Origin: Sphingobacteriaceae bacterium
GTDB lineage: Bacteria; Bacteroidota; Bacteroidia; Sphingobacteriales; Sphingobacteriaceae
Length of the DNA stretch: 19,173 nt
NCBI GenBank assembly: GCA_947460275.1
Contig: CANHHZ010000013.1
Span: 1 to 19,173 of the forward strand
Direction of reading: 5' to 3'
The translations under genes were made by a program, and so were the position numbers. Within the stretch, counting starts at the first letter, position 1, and each line of letters begins with the position of its first letter. The notes beneath the pieces were generated by a model, which did not search any database, was not told where the DNA came from, and saw only the letters and a list, made by a program, of their open reading frames with translations. Positions 1 through 8,142 of this stretch are shown here, piece by piece.

Positions 1-24
1 CCCTAAAATATTTCGTTTTTATAA

Positions 25-483
25 TTGTTTTTTATACAAAAAACAAAGCTTACGAAAACTGTACAAAAAATCCTAAACAACAAACCTGTTCATATTTTTA
101 GCACAAACACTTCAACTTCGGTTTTAGAAGCACTTGAGGTAATGACCGAAAAAAATGTAAGTGCTTTGTTGGCAATGCAAGAAGAAAAGCTATTGGGTAT
201 TTTTACCGAGCGAGATTATGCAAGAAAAATAGTGTTACAAGGAAAGTCTTCAAAAAATACTGCAATTAGCGAGGTAATGAGTAGCAGCCTAATTACCGTA
301 ACACCAACAGATAGTATTGAACTTTGCATGGAAACAATGACTAACAAGCACATTAGGCACTTACCTGTAGTAATTGAAGAGGAAAAAGTGGTTGGTATGG
401 TGTCTATTGGCGATGTAGTGAAATTTATTATTGCCGACCAAAAAGAAACCATTTTTCAATTAGAAAGTTATATCAACAGCTAA
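25..483 (+). CDS. CBS-domain pair protein (small stand-alone CBS protein)
   Basis: A protein of at most 152 residues made of two CBS repeats, which in this family form a Bateman module that usually binds adenosyl nucleotides or regulates a partner. The first repeat carries VSALLAM and GIFTERDYARK, the second IRHLPVV and GMVSIGDVVK, and the tail LESYI is typical of the stand-alone bacterial version. No catalytic domain is attached, so a regulatory or ligand-sensing role is inferred and the ligand is unknown. The start is uncertain. An in-frame stop at 22-24 directly precedes TTG at 25, the only conventional start candidate before the first CBS repeat. Relatives begin MKTV, which here aligns with ACG-AAA-ACT-GTA at 52. 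The gene ends inside a strong stem-loop facing the convergent M28 gene. Confidence 0.85.
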   Translation: MFFIQKTKLTKTVQKILNNKPVHIFSTNTSTSVLEALEVMTEKNVSALLAMQEEKLLGIFTERDYARKIVLQGKSSKNTAISEVMSSSLITVTPTDSIELCMETMTNKHIRHLPVVIEEEKVVGMVSIGDVVKFIIADQKETIFQLESYINS

Positions 484-501
484 TTTACTGTTGATATAAC
501 T
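466..501. terminator. Stem-loop at convergent gene ends
   Basis: A perfect 14-bp inverted repeat (466-479 with 488-501) encloses an 8-base loop that contains the stop codon of the CBS gene. It sits 10 bases before the stop of the opposing M28 gene, so a bidirectional terminator is the natural reading. Neither side has a real T-tract, so intrinsic termination may be weak. The left arm lies in coding sequence (codons for SYINS). Confidence 0.6.
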
Positions 502-510
502 AAAATCAGC

Positions 511-1962
511 TTAATCTTTCCAGCGCCATTCGCCGGCTATTTTTAATGGCTCTTTTAAACGTTGATTGATTAAAAAGGCTTCTAACTTACCTTCTGTTTG
601 TTTTTTAACAGGAATAGTTTTGGTATTTGCCAGAGCAAAGGCCAACATAGTTCCATTTTTAACAGTATTTTTTAATCCTTGTTCATCTACCAACTTAAAT
701 ACGTCTCCATCAGAATGGTAATAAGGCCCAGAATTGTTGGGTAATTTGCCACCCGCACCTCCACCTGTAGGCACTCCTTCTAATAAAAATGGTTGATGAT
801 CGCTATGCAAACTTGCACCCGCCAAAAACAAATTGGTAAAATTGGCGTCTGCTTTTGTAATATCAGCACCCCAAGATGTAAAAAGTGGCTCCATTTCTTC
901 TCTAGATGTAGAAAAACCTTTGGGGTCATTGGTCATATCGTAGTTAAGCATAAAATCAATTTTATCCATTGATTTTTTTTGCTTGGCCTGCGCTACATAG
1001 GCTCTCGAACCCAAAAGACCTTGTTCCTCGCCCATAAAAAGTACAAATTCTATAGTTCTGCTGTGCTTTAAGTTTAACTTTTTAAAAGCACGAGCCATGT
1101 CTATTACGGCAAACGAGCCAATTCCATTATCAATGGCACCTGTTGCCAAATCCCAACTGTCTAAATGCCCGCCAATCACAATTTTTTCCTTCGGAAGTTC
1201 AGTGCCTTTAAATGTTGCGATAACATTACGTGCTTTAATCAATCCCGAAAAATTAGTCATGGATAAGGTTGAAAACTGCTGAGTTGTTTTTAACTTTTCC
1301 TTCAATGCCATTCCGTTTTCCAAACCAATACACACTGCTGGAATAGGAATAAGCTTACCAGTAACTGATGCAGTACCTGTTAATAAAACTCCATTTTTTA
1401 CCGTATTGATAATAATTACACCTACGGCACCATATTTGGTGGCAATAGCTGTTTTTTCTGACCGGTGCAAGGTGATCGTACCTTCTGGAGAACCTGATAA
1501 AACACCTAAGTATATCAACGCAATCTTGCCTTTTACTTGCGCTTGAATAGCTTTATAATCGCTTTCTAAACCATTTCCTACATCAATAATTTCGGCCGTT
1601 ACATTTGCCTCAACTGGAGAATGTGCTAAAGTTACTGCTCTAACCGTTTCCATGGTATTAACAGAAGAGCCAACTTTTACATCAATGGTTTTTCTATTCC
1701 AGCTTTCCACTTCAAAAGGTTGATATTTAACCTCACAGCCATAGGATTTTAATAGGTTGTAAGCATATTCTTCGGCTTTTGCCCCATTTAAGGAACCCGT
1801 TAAACGATGACCAATGGTGGCAGATGCGTCTTTAAGGGTAGTATAAGCATTGCTATTGCTTTGAATTTCGGTATTGATTTGCTTAAATATAGGACCGAAA
1901 TTATCTTGCGCAGTTGCGGTTAAACACGAACAAACAAACGCCAACAAAAATATTTTTTTCAT
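511..1962 (-). CDS. Secreted M28-family zinc aminopeptidase/carboxypeptidase with PA domain
   Basis: Exported metallopeptidase expected to remove single residues from peptides with two zinc ions. With the ATG at 1962 it has 483 residues; the longer frame from GTG at 2010 only adds a lysine-rich prefix before MKKIFLLAF and is rejected. Residues 1-19 are a signal peptide ending ATA-Q. Residues about 120-235 form the protease-associated insert. The peptidase core shows zinc ligands and catalytic residues in order: H266 in GGHLDSW, D278 in GAIDNG, E312/E313 in GEEQG, D342 in NYDM and H416 in YYHSDGD. The arrangement resembles the carboxypeptidase Q (PGCP) branch of M28. It is the last gene of a minus-strand run with terC and the polyprenyl synthase, 63 bases after terC. 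Exact substrate is unknown. Confidence 0.92.
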   Translation of the reverse strand: MKKIFLLAFVCSCLTATAQDNFGPIFKQINTEIQSNSNAYTTLKDASATIGHRLTGSLNGAKAEEYAYNLLKSYGCEVKYQPFEVESWNRKTIDVKVGSSVNTMETVRAVTLAHSPVEANVTAEIIDVGNGLESDYKAIQAQVKGKIALIYLGVLSGSPEGTITLHRSEKTAIATKYGAVGVIIINTVKNGVLLTGTASVTGKLIPIPAVCIGLENGMALKEKLKTTQQFSTLSMTNFSGLIKARNVIATFKGTELPKEKIVIGGHLDSWDLATGAIDNGIGSFAVIDMARAFKKLNLKHSRTIEFVLFMGEEQGLLGSRAYVAQAKQKKSMDKIDFMLNYDMTNDPKGFSTSREEMEPLFTSWGADITKADANFTNLFLAGASLHSDHQPFLLEGVPTGGGAGGKLPNNSGPYYHSDGDVFKLVDEQGLKNTVKNGTMLAFALANTKTIPVKKQTEGKLEAFLINQRLKEPLKIAGEWRWKD

Positions 1963-2025
1963 TAAGAGTAATTTTTTGATGAAATTAATCTTTTTGTTCG
2001 TAAAAGCCACAACCTCATTTAATTT

Positions 2026-3084
2026 TTACAAAACAGATGAATGTTCGGCTTTTTTAGGGAAGATTAATGATGCCACCACACTCACCGTTAAAATGAATAA
2101 GATGATAAGCAAAGAGTGTTGGGTAGTAAAACCCCAAAGTTGGAGGTAATGATGCGCCAACATTTTTACACCAATGAAAGTTAAAAGTATGGCTAAGCCA
2201 GTTTTTAAGTAATGAAACTTATGGATGATATTGACCAATAAGAAAAACATAGAGCGCAAGCCCATAATGGCAAAAATATTAGAGAAAAACACAATGTAAG
2301 CGTCTTTAGTCACCGAAAAAATTGCGGGAATAGAATCTACCGCAAATATCAAATCTGTAAATTCTACAATTAGTAAAACCAAAAACAAAGGTGTGATAAA
2401 TTTTTTTCCATGTACTTTATAGAAAAACCGCTTGCCCTCGTATTTTGGATGAATAGCGAAATATTTTGCCGCTAGTTTTACCACTTTATGATTTTCGGGA
2501 TCTATTTCGTCATCTTCATCCTTAGAAAAAAACATTTTTAAGCCAGTAAAAACCAAAAAAGCACCGAAGATGTATAAAACCCAAGCAAACTGATTAATTA
2601 GTGCCGAGCCAACAAAAATAAAGACAAAACGCATTAAAATAGCGCCCAAAATACCCCAAAATAAAACCCTGTGATAATATTTCTCTGGCACCGCAAAAGC
2701 CGAAAAAATTAAGACGATTACAAAAATATTATCCACAGACAAGGCGTATTCTATCACATAGCCTGTTAAAAACTCTAGTCCTAAATTTTGATTGTATAGT
2801 TTTAAACTTTCGTTAAAATTACTGGGGACAAGTGTGATTTGGTGCTGATGCTGTTTTACAACTTGAGCCAGTTTTTGGTAATTGCTAACGCCATGTAACT
2901 GATGTCCTTCTACCAATAAAAAAAAATAGAAACCCAAAGCCAGCGAAACCATAATCAAGCTCATAATGCCGGCTTGCTTTAAGCTGATTACTTTTTCGGT
3001 TTTACTAAACAAACCTAAGTCTAGCGATAAAACCAACACTATAAAAAGTAAAAATCCGCTAATAAATAAAAATTCGTTGGTCAT
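2026..3084 (-). CDS. TerC/Alx-family integral membrane protein (probable metal exporter)
   Basis: A 352-residue multi-span membrane protein of the TerC family (Pfam TerC). Members such as Alx and MeeF/MeeY have been linked to manganese export and TerC itself to tellurite resistance. The family hallmarks are present: acidic residues in YALSVDN (about 113-119) and FAVDSIPA (about 247-254), each within a hydrophobic segment. About nine hydrophobic segments can be seen. An acidic cytoplasmic-type loop lies at 188-197 (KDEDDEIDPE). The segment between the second and third helices (about 60-100) carries histidines H61, H64, H79 and H81. The start codon shares one base with the upstream synthase stop (TAATG), implying translational coupling. 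Manganese as substrate is inferred from family only. Confidence 0.9.
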   Translation of the reverse strand: MTNEFLFISGFLLFIVLVLSLDLGLFSKTEKVISLKQAGIMSLIMVSLALGFYFFLLVEGHQLHGVSNYQKLAQVVKQHQHQITLVPSNFNESLKLYNQNLGLEFLTGYVIEYALSVDNIFVIVLIFSAFAVPEKYYHRVLFWGILGAILMRFVFIFVGSALINQFAWVLYIFGAFLVFTGLKMFFSKDEDDEIDPENHKVVKLAAKYFAIHPKYEGKRFFYKVHGKKFITPLFLVLLIVEFTDLIFAVDSIPAIFSVTKDAYIVFFSNIFAIMGLRSMFFLLVNIIHKFHYLKTGLAILLTFIGVKMLAHHYLQLWGFTTQHSLLIILFILTVSVVASLIFPKKAEHSSVL

Positions 3085-4055
3085 TATTTTTTACGTTCGG
3101 TGGTGTATCTTACCAACTGCTCTAAACCTATTTTTGCTTCACTGTCGGCAAATTGCGCTAAAATTTCGAAAGCTTCATTTTGGTAGTGAATCATCTTTTC
3201 ATTGGCATATTGTACCCCATTGTTTTGGGTAACAAAATCTATAATTTCTTGTATTTTTTTAGGGTCATCCTGATGGTTTTTAACCAAATTGATCATTTTT
3301 TTACGCGTTGATTTATCAACCTTGTTCAGCGCATATATTAAAGGCAGGGTCACTTTTTTTTCTTTGATATCAATACCCAAAGGTTTACCTACATCGTCAG
3401 TTCCAAAATCAAAAGTATCGTCTTTAATTTGGAAAGCAATGCCCACTTTTTCTCCAAATAATCGCATTTTTTCGATGATTTCTTCATCGGCACCTGCCGA
3501 AGCTGCTCCACATGCACAACAAGAAGCAATTAAAGAAGCCGTTTTTTGACGGATGACATCGAAGTATAGCTCTTCGCTAATGTCCATTCTTCTTACCTTT
3601 TCTATCTGCAACAATTCGCCTTCGCTCATTTGCTGCACCGCTTCAGACACTATTTTCAACAATGTAAAATCGTTATTATTTATAGAAAGCAGCAAACCTT
3701 TAGCCAAAAGATAATCGCCCACCAAAACAGCAATCTTATTTTTCCATAAAGCATTGATAGAGAAAAAACCGCGGCGCTCGTAGGCATTGTCAACCACATC
3801 GTCGTGTACCAAAGTTGCCGTATGCAAAAGCTCTACCAAGGCTGCTCCTCTATGTGTTGATTCGGTTATACCACCACATAATTTGGCAGCAAAAAACACA
3901 AACATCGGACGCATTTGCTTGCCCTTACTCTTTACAATATAATGTGTTATTCGATTTAATAAAGGAGTATCACTATGCATGGAGTCTTTAAACTTGACTT
4001 CAAATGCATCAATTTCGGCAGCTATTGGTAGTTTTATTTGATTTATTCCTGTCAT
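3084..4055 (-). CDS. Long-chain all-trans polyprenyl diphosphate synthase (IspB-like)
   Basis: Condenses isopentenyl diphosphate onto an allylic starter to build the isoprenoid tail of menaquinone. The ATG at 4055 gives 323 residues, the usual length; the longer frame from 4118 reads through the promoter and is rejected. Both aspartate-rich motifs are intact: the first at D85-D86-x-x-D89 (VHDDVVDNA) and the second at D212-D213-x-x-D216 (IKDDTFDF). KGKQMRP near 44-50 is the substrate-binding region. The fifth residue before the first motif is alanine, a small side chain that in this family leaves the tunnel open and favours long products. Bacteroidota commonly use MK-7, so a heptaprenyl product is plausible but not demonstrable here. 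It is followed by terC with a TAATG overlap. Confidence 0.93.
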   Translation of the reverse strand: MTGINQIKLPIAAEIDAFEVKFKDSMHSDTPLLNRITHYIVKSKGKQMRPMFVFFAAKLCGGITESTHRGAALVELLHTATLVHDDVVDNAYERRGFFSINALWKNKIAVLVGDYLLAKGLLLSINNNDFTLLKIVSEAVQQMSEGELLQIEKVRRMDISEELYFDVIRQKTASLIASCCACGAASAGADEEIIEKMRLFGEKVGIAFQIKDDTFDFGTDDVGKPLGIDIKEKKVTLPLIYALNKVDKSTRKKMINLVKNHQDDPKKIQEIIDFVTQNNGVQYANEKMIHYQNEAFEILAQFADSEAKIGLEQLVRYTTERKK

Positions 4056-4068
4056 TCGGCAAAAAGTG

Positions 4069-4101
4069 TTTGCAAACTTACTTATTAATAGCGTATTTTT
4101 A
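4069..4101 (+). promoter_or_regulatory. Promoter of the alpha/beta hydrolase gene
   Basis: TTTG at 4069-4072 and TATTTTTA at 4094-4101 match the Bacteroidetes -33/-7 pattern with a 21-base spacer, although the last base of the -7 box is A rather than G. The predicted leader is about a dozen bases before the ATG at 4117. Confidence 0.45.
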
Positions 4102-4107
4102 GTGAAA
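4073..4107 (-). promoter_or_regulatory. Promoter of the polyprenyl synthase-terC-M28 operon
   Basis: The minus strand carries TAAGTTTG at 4080-4073, an exact match to the Bacteroidetes -7 consensus TAnnTTTG. A weak upstream element TTTC lies at 4107-4104 (spacer 23). The -7 box ends 17 bases before the ATG at 4055. It overlaps the opposing promoter of the hydrolase gene. Confidence 0.6.
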
Positions 4108-4116
4108 TTAATTGCC

Positions 4117-5106
4117 ATGAAATCATTTTACCGCATCCTAATCACAATTTTATTTTTAGTTCTGGTTGTATATTTGGCAGGGCCGAAACCTTCTACCCCT
4201 ACTTACGACAAAAAATTACCACAAGTTCCTGAGATTTCAAAACTAGAGCCCTATATCCAAACTCAAGAGGCAAAACACAAAATAAAATCTGGTAATGAAG
4301 CCGAAGTGGTGTGGGCCGATACAAGCCAAAAGTTGGAAACTGAATACGCCATTGTTTACTTACATGGTTTTTCGGCTTCTAAAGAAGAAGGAAATCCTGT
4401 TCATAAATATTTGGCCAAAGCCTTACATGCAAATCTGTATTTGGCTCGCCTTGCCGACCACGGCATTGACACCGTTGCACCAATGCAATATTTTACCGCA
4501 GAACGTTTGTGGCAAACCGCTAAAGAAGCCTATGCCATTGGTAAAAAATTGGGCAAAAAGGTAATTTTGATGGGCACATCAACAGGTGGAACGTTGGCTT
4601 TACAGTTGGCGGCAACTTATCCAGAAATTAATAGTTTAGTGCTAATTTCTCCTAATATTGCCATTAACGATTCGAAGGCAGGCCTATTAAATAATCCATG
4701 GGGATTACAAATTGCACGATTTGTAGTTGGAGGTAACGAACGTACAGTGATTGGTAGATCGCCTGTTTACAAAAAATATTGGTACACCAATTATCGCTTA
4801 GAATCTGTGGTAGAACTTCAAGAACTTTTAGAAAGCACGATGAAACCCGAGCTTTTTGCGCAAGTAAAGCAGCCTGTTTTAATGCTTTATTATTATAAAA
4901 ATGAAAAAGAGCAAGATCCAGTTGTACGGGTTGATGCCATGCTAAAAATGTTTGATGAATTGGGTACGCCAAGTTCGCAAAAACAAAAAATAGCGATACC
5001 AAATGCTGGAAATCACGTTATTGGCTCGCCCATTACCTCCAAAGATGTAACTGGAGCCGAAAAAGCAATGAGTGGTTTTATTAATAAGAAATTGACTTTG
5101 CAATAA
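4117..5106 (+). CDS. Membrane-anchored alpha/beta hydrolase (serine esterase/lipase-like)
   Basis: A 329-residue alpha/beta-hydrolase with an N-terminal hydrophobic anchor (about residues 5-22) that probably holds the catalytic domain outside the cytoplasm; there is no lipobox cysteine. The ATG at 4117 (MKSFYRI) is chosen over an upstream in-frame GTG at 4066 because the latter falls inside the promoter. The oxyanion-hole segment HGFSASKEEG is followed by the nucleophile elbow GTSTGG, the acidic region EQDPVV and the late histidine GNHVIGSP, so a Ser-Asp-His triad is intact. Overall it resembles carboxylesterase/lysophospholipase-type hydrolases. The substrate cannot be read from sequence. 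It ends one base before the opposing cstB-like gene, with no terminator visible between them. Confidence 0.85.
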   Translation: MKSFYRILITILFLVLVVYLAGPKPSTPTYDKKLPQVPEISKLEPYIQTQEAKHKIKSGNEAEVVWADTSQKLETEYAIVYLHGFSASKEEGNPVHKYLAKALHANLYLARLADHGIDTVAPMQYFTAERLWQTAKEAYAIGKKLGKKVILMGTSTGGTLALQLAATYPEINSLVLISPNIAINDSKAGLLNNPWGLQIARFVVGGNERTVIGRSPVYKKYWYTNYRLESVVELQELLESTMKPELFAQVKQPVLMLYYYKNEKEQDPVVRVDAMLKMFDELGTPSSQKQKIAIPNAGNHVIGSPITSKDVTGAEKAMSGFINKKLTLQ

Positions 5107-5107
5107 A

Positions 5108-6526
5108 TTATAAAACTTTCATTGCCTTACTTGGGCAGGCATAATCAGTACGCTTTAAATTGGTGTTTTTAATTGCGCCATAGCCGCCTGCAACATCAAT
5201 TACATTTTCAAATCCGCGGGCTTTTAAGATAGAGGCCGCAATCATAGAGCGGTAACCGCCTGCGCAATGGATGTAATAAGTCTCGTTAGGCATCAACTGG
5301 CTCGTCCATTCATTGATATCATCTAAAGGCCTTGGCAAGGTAATTTCTAAGTGTTCGGCTTGGTATTCGCCAGGTTTGCGCACATCTAAGGCATTAAGGT
5401 TTGGCTGCTCTTCAACAGCTTGCTCAAAATCATTAGCAGTTATAGAAGTAATGCTGTCTATTTCTTTACCAGCCGCTCTCCAAGCTTCAATTCCTCCCAC
5501 TAAATAACCAATCGTATTGTCGTAACCCACTCTTGCCAAACGTGTAATGGCTTCTTCAGCCTTTCCTTCATCGGCAATCAATAAAATAGGTTGTTTCAAA
5601 TCATAAATCAACGCCCCTACCCATGGCGCAAACTGTCCATTTAAACCAATATTGATCGCATTTGGAATAAATGCTTTGGCAAATACTTGCGGATCTCTGG
5701 TATCGAGCAACAATGCACCGCTTTGGTTGGCCAAACTTTCAAAATCTTGAGGGGACAAACCTATTAATCCTTTTTTATACACATTGTCTATACTTTCGTA
5801 GCCAGCTTTATTTAATGCTGCGTTTTTAGCAAAATACTGTGGCGGCGGCAAAATTCCATCAGTAACTTCTTTGATAAATTGTGTTTTAGAACTTGCTTTT
5901 AGAGCATAGTTTACTTGTTTTTGATGACCAAGCGTATCAAAAGTTTCTTTACTCATATTTTTACCACAAGCACTACCGGCACCATGCGCCGGGTAAACAA
6001 TAACATCATCGTCCAAGGACAAAATTTTGCTATGCAAAGAATCGTAAAGGGTTGCAGCCATATCTTCCATGGTCAAATCACCTTGTTGTGCCAAATCAGG
6101 TCTTCCTACATCGCCAATAAACAGGGTATCACCCGTAAAAATACAGTGATTTTTTCCATTGTTATCCGTCAACAAATAAGTAGTAGATTCGGGCGTATGC
6201 CCAGGTGTATGCAGAGCGGTAATAGTCAAATCGCCAACCTTAAATTGTTCGCCGTCTGTGGCAATGTGTGCTTTAAAAGTAGTTTTAGCTGTTGGCCCAT
6301 ACACTATTTCAGCCCCAGATTTTTGAGCTAAATCTACATGTCCAGATACAAAATCTGCATGAAAATGAGTTTCGAAAACATATTTAATTACAGCCTCGTT
6401 TTGCTGTGCTTTGGCTAAATAAGGTGAAACTTCGCGTAAAGGATCTATTATTGCAGCTTCGCCGTTGCTTTCTATGTAATAAGCTGCCTCAGCTAAACAT
6501 CCCGTGTATATTTGTTCAATTTTCAT
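5108..6526 (-). CDS. Persulfide dioxygenase with pseudo-rhodanese and rhodanese domains (CstB-like)
   Basis: A 472-residue three-domain protein. The N-terminal metallo-beta-lactamase domain (about 1-245) has ETHFHADFVSGH (H54, H56, D58, H63), PGH at H110, FTGD at D133 and YPAHG at H181. Together with GDVGRPD this is the signature of ETHE1-type iron persulfide dioxygenases. A first rhodanese domain (about 258-355) has ADEGKAEEA where the catalytic cysteine loop should be, so it is inactive. The second (about 365-470) keeps Cys421 in CAGGYR. This MBL, pseudo-rhodanese, rhodanese order is that of Staphylococcus aureus CstB, which oxidises low-molecular-weight persulfides to thiosulfate. Cys187 in GAGSACGK sits where CstB has a conserved cysteine, from memory. 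Its ATG overlaps the methyltransferase stop by four bases (ATGA). Cytoplasmic; no signal peptide. Confidence 0.88.
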   Translation of the reverse strand: MKIEQIYTGCLAEAAYYIESNGEAAIIDPLREVSPYLAKAQQNEAVIKYVFETHFHADFVSGHVDLAQKSGAEIVYGPTAKTTFKAHIATDGEQFKVGDLTITALHTPGHTPESTTYLLTDNNGKNHCIFTGDTLFIGDVGRPDLAQQGDLTMEDMAATLYDSLHSKILSLDDDVIVYPAHGAGSACGKNMSKETFDTLGHQKQVNYALKASSKTQFIKEVTDGILPPPQYFAKNAALNKAGYESIDNVYKKGLIGLSPQDFESLANQSGALLLDTRDPQVFAKAFIPNAINIGLNGQFAPWVGALIYDLKQPILLIADEGKAEEAITRLARVGYDNTIGYLVGGIEAWRAAGKEIDSITSITANDFEQAVEEQPNLNALDVRKPGEYQAEHLEITLPRPLDDINEWTSQLMPNETYYIHCAGGYRSMIAASILKARGFENVIDVAGGYGAIKNTNLKRTDYACPSKAMKVL

Positions 6527-7110
6527 ATTTTCTTCCTAAAATTAATAAAGACCTCCGTATTTTGACGAGGTTTGATAGAATTGTATGCTAAATCTAGAAC
6601 GCTAATAATGAATTTTCCCTCAAAAAGTGCTCTGTATTCGCTTGTACTTCCACCAAATGGAGGTCCAGGTTTTTCAAAAATTGTATCAAAAAGCAAACCA
6701 ACTAATTTTCCTCCAAATTTAAGCAATTCGGCAATTTTATTTACATAAGCATTACGTTGAGTTGGTCTTATTGCACAAAAAAAAGTTTGTTCAATAATTA
6801 AATCAAACTGACCAGCGTAGGCAAAAAAATCTACCAATTCTATTTTTAAAGGCGTTCCTGCAAATTGTTTTTTTAATTTTTCGACTACTGTTGAAGAGAT
6901 ATCGATTATGGTTATGTTTTGAAACCCTTTTTTTAAGAGGTATGCAGCTTCATGGGCATTGCCACAGCCGGGTATCAAAATAGAAATATTTTTATCAACC
7001 AATTGGTCAAAGTATGCTGTTAGAGGTGGAGAACTTATTCCTAAATCCCATCCAGTTTGTTGTTTTTTATAGCGATCATCCCAATAATCGGCAATTAACT
7101 CATTTTCCAT
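6523..7110 (-). CDS. TPMT-family SAM-dependent methyltransferase (thiol/thiocyanate type)
   Basis: A 195-residue class I methyltransferase of the thiopurine S-methyltransferase family, whose members methylate thiols, thiocyanate, halides or hydrosulfide. The family N-terminus is clear: YWDDRYKKQQTGWDLG, with W21 near the SAM pocket, followed by ISSPPL. Motif I is LIPGCGNAHEA (45-55) and the acidic end of the next strand is IIDIS (68-72). EQTFFCAI (107-114) and PFGGSTSEY (151-159) are further family segments. It starts 8 bases after the asparaginase stop and overlaps the persulfide dioxygenase start as ATGA, so the two are probably translated together. That pairing suggests a sulfur substrate, for example sulfide or a small thiol, but this is inference. 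Motif I lacks nothing obvious; activity is expected. Confidence 0.85.
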   Translation of the reverse strand: MENELIADYWDDRYKKQQTGWDLGISSPPLTAYFDQLVDKNISILIPGCGNAHEAAYLLKKGFQNITIIDISSTVVEKLKKQFAGTPLKIELVDFFAYAGQFDLIIEQTFFCAIRPTQRNAYVNKIAELLKFGGKLVGLLFDTIFEKPGPPFGGSTSEYRALFEGKFIISVLDLAYNSIKPRQNTEVFINFRKKI

Positions 7111-7118
7111 TTCACCCC

Positions 7119-8141
7119 TTAATTAGGTAAAGTTAGCTCGCCAACAATAGCTGTTTCCAATAATTTTTTAACTTCAGAGGCTTTAATACCTTGCCCCATC
7201 AAATACATCAATTTTGTAACTACACTTTCAAAAGTCATATCGTAACCACTTACAACGCCCATTTTTTGTAATTCTCTGCTGGTTTCGTATAAGCCTAACT
7301 GTACCGAACCACCTTTACACTGAGAGATATCTACTATAATTTTGTTTTGCTGGATAGCTTGTTCCAAGCAGTGGATAAACCAGGTTGCAGTTGGTGTATT
7401 GCCCGATCCAAAAGCCTCTAAAACAATGGCGTCTACATCTGATTGCGTAATGGCCATCACTGCTTGCTGACTAATCCCAGGATACATTTTTAGGACGCCA
7501 ATATTTGAGTTTAATTTAGTTTGAATTTGAAATGGCTGATCAGGATGGGATAAAATATAATTGGGGAAAAACGTAAGGTGAACCCCAGCTTCGGCCAAAA
7601 TTGGATAGTTTGGCGATTGAAAAGCCTCAAATTTTTCAGAGTTATATTTAAGGGATCGATTACCTCTAAACAATTGATAATCAAAATAAATGCATACTTC
7701 AGGTACCATCGCTTTTCCATCTTTTTTTGTAGCCGCGATTTCCAAAGCAGTAATTAAGTTTTCTTTTGCATCAGTTCTAATTTCGCCAATGGGAAGTTGA
7801 GAACCTGTTAACACAACTGGTTTGCTTAAATTTTGAAGCATAAAACTTAATGCAGAGGCAGTAAAAGACATGGTATCAGAACCGTGCAAGATAACAAAGC
7901 CGTCAAAAAAATCGTATTTATCTTTAATTAACTCGGCCAGTGCTATCCATACCGAAGGGTTCATATTAGAAGAATCTAAAATTGGATGAAACGAATGTAC
8001 GGTCAATTGATAATCTAAACGGGCAAGTTCGGGTACATTTTTCTGTATCTGCTCAAAATCAAAAGGAATTAAAGTGCCTGTTTTAGCATCATTAACCATC
8101 CCTATGGTACCACCGGTATATATGATAAGAATTTTCGTCAT
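7119..8141 (-). CDS. ansA: Type I L-asparaginase (cytoplasmic)
   Basis: Hydrolyses L-asparagine to aspartate and ammonia. With ATG at 8141 the protein has 340 residues, normal for the bacterial type I cytoplasmic enzyme, and lacks a signal peptide. A TTG at 8153 would extend it into the tatD coding region and is rejected. The first catalytic threonine T12 lies in YTGGTIGM. Substrate-binding Ser58/Ser59 lie in LDSSNM. The second catalytic set is HGSDTM with D89 and T90, supported by K126 in RTDAKEN. It follows tatD after a single base (TAG-T-ATG), and the methyltransferase follows 8 bases later, so it is in the middle of a four-gene operon. The operon position says little about its role. Confidence 0.92.
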   Translation of the reverse strand: MTKILIIYTGGTIGMVNDAKTGTLIPFDFEQIQKNVPELARLDYQLTVHSFHPILDSSNMNPSVWIALAELIKDKYDFFDGFVILHGSDTMSFTASALSFMLQNLSKPVVLTGSQLPIGEIRTDAKENLITALEIAATKKDGKAMVPEVCIYFDYQLFRGNRSLKYNSEKFEAFQSPNYPILAEAGVHLTFFPNYILSHPDQPFQIQTKLNSNIGVLKMYPGISQQAVMAITQSDVDAIVLEAFGSGNTPTATWFIHCLEQAIQQNKIIVDISQCKGGSVQLGLYETSRELQKMGVVSGYDMTFESVVTKLMYLMGQGIKASEVKKLLETAIVGELTLPN

Positions 8142-8142
8142 A

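Noticed and set aside
1874..2149. 91-residue plus-strand open frame spanning the M28/terC gap
   Set aside because: Mostly antisense to both genes; composition mirrors their codons and no start signal is present.
4664..5002. 112-residue minus-strand open frame
   Set aside because: Antisense shadow of the alpha/beta hydrolase; no family features and no promoter.
5915..6331. 138-residue plus-strand open frame
   Set aside because: It lies antisense inside the metallo-beta-lactamase domain of the CstB-like gene, and its translation has no recognisable domain.
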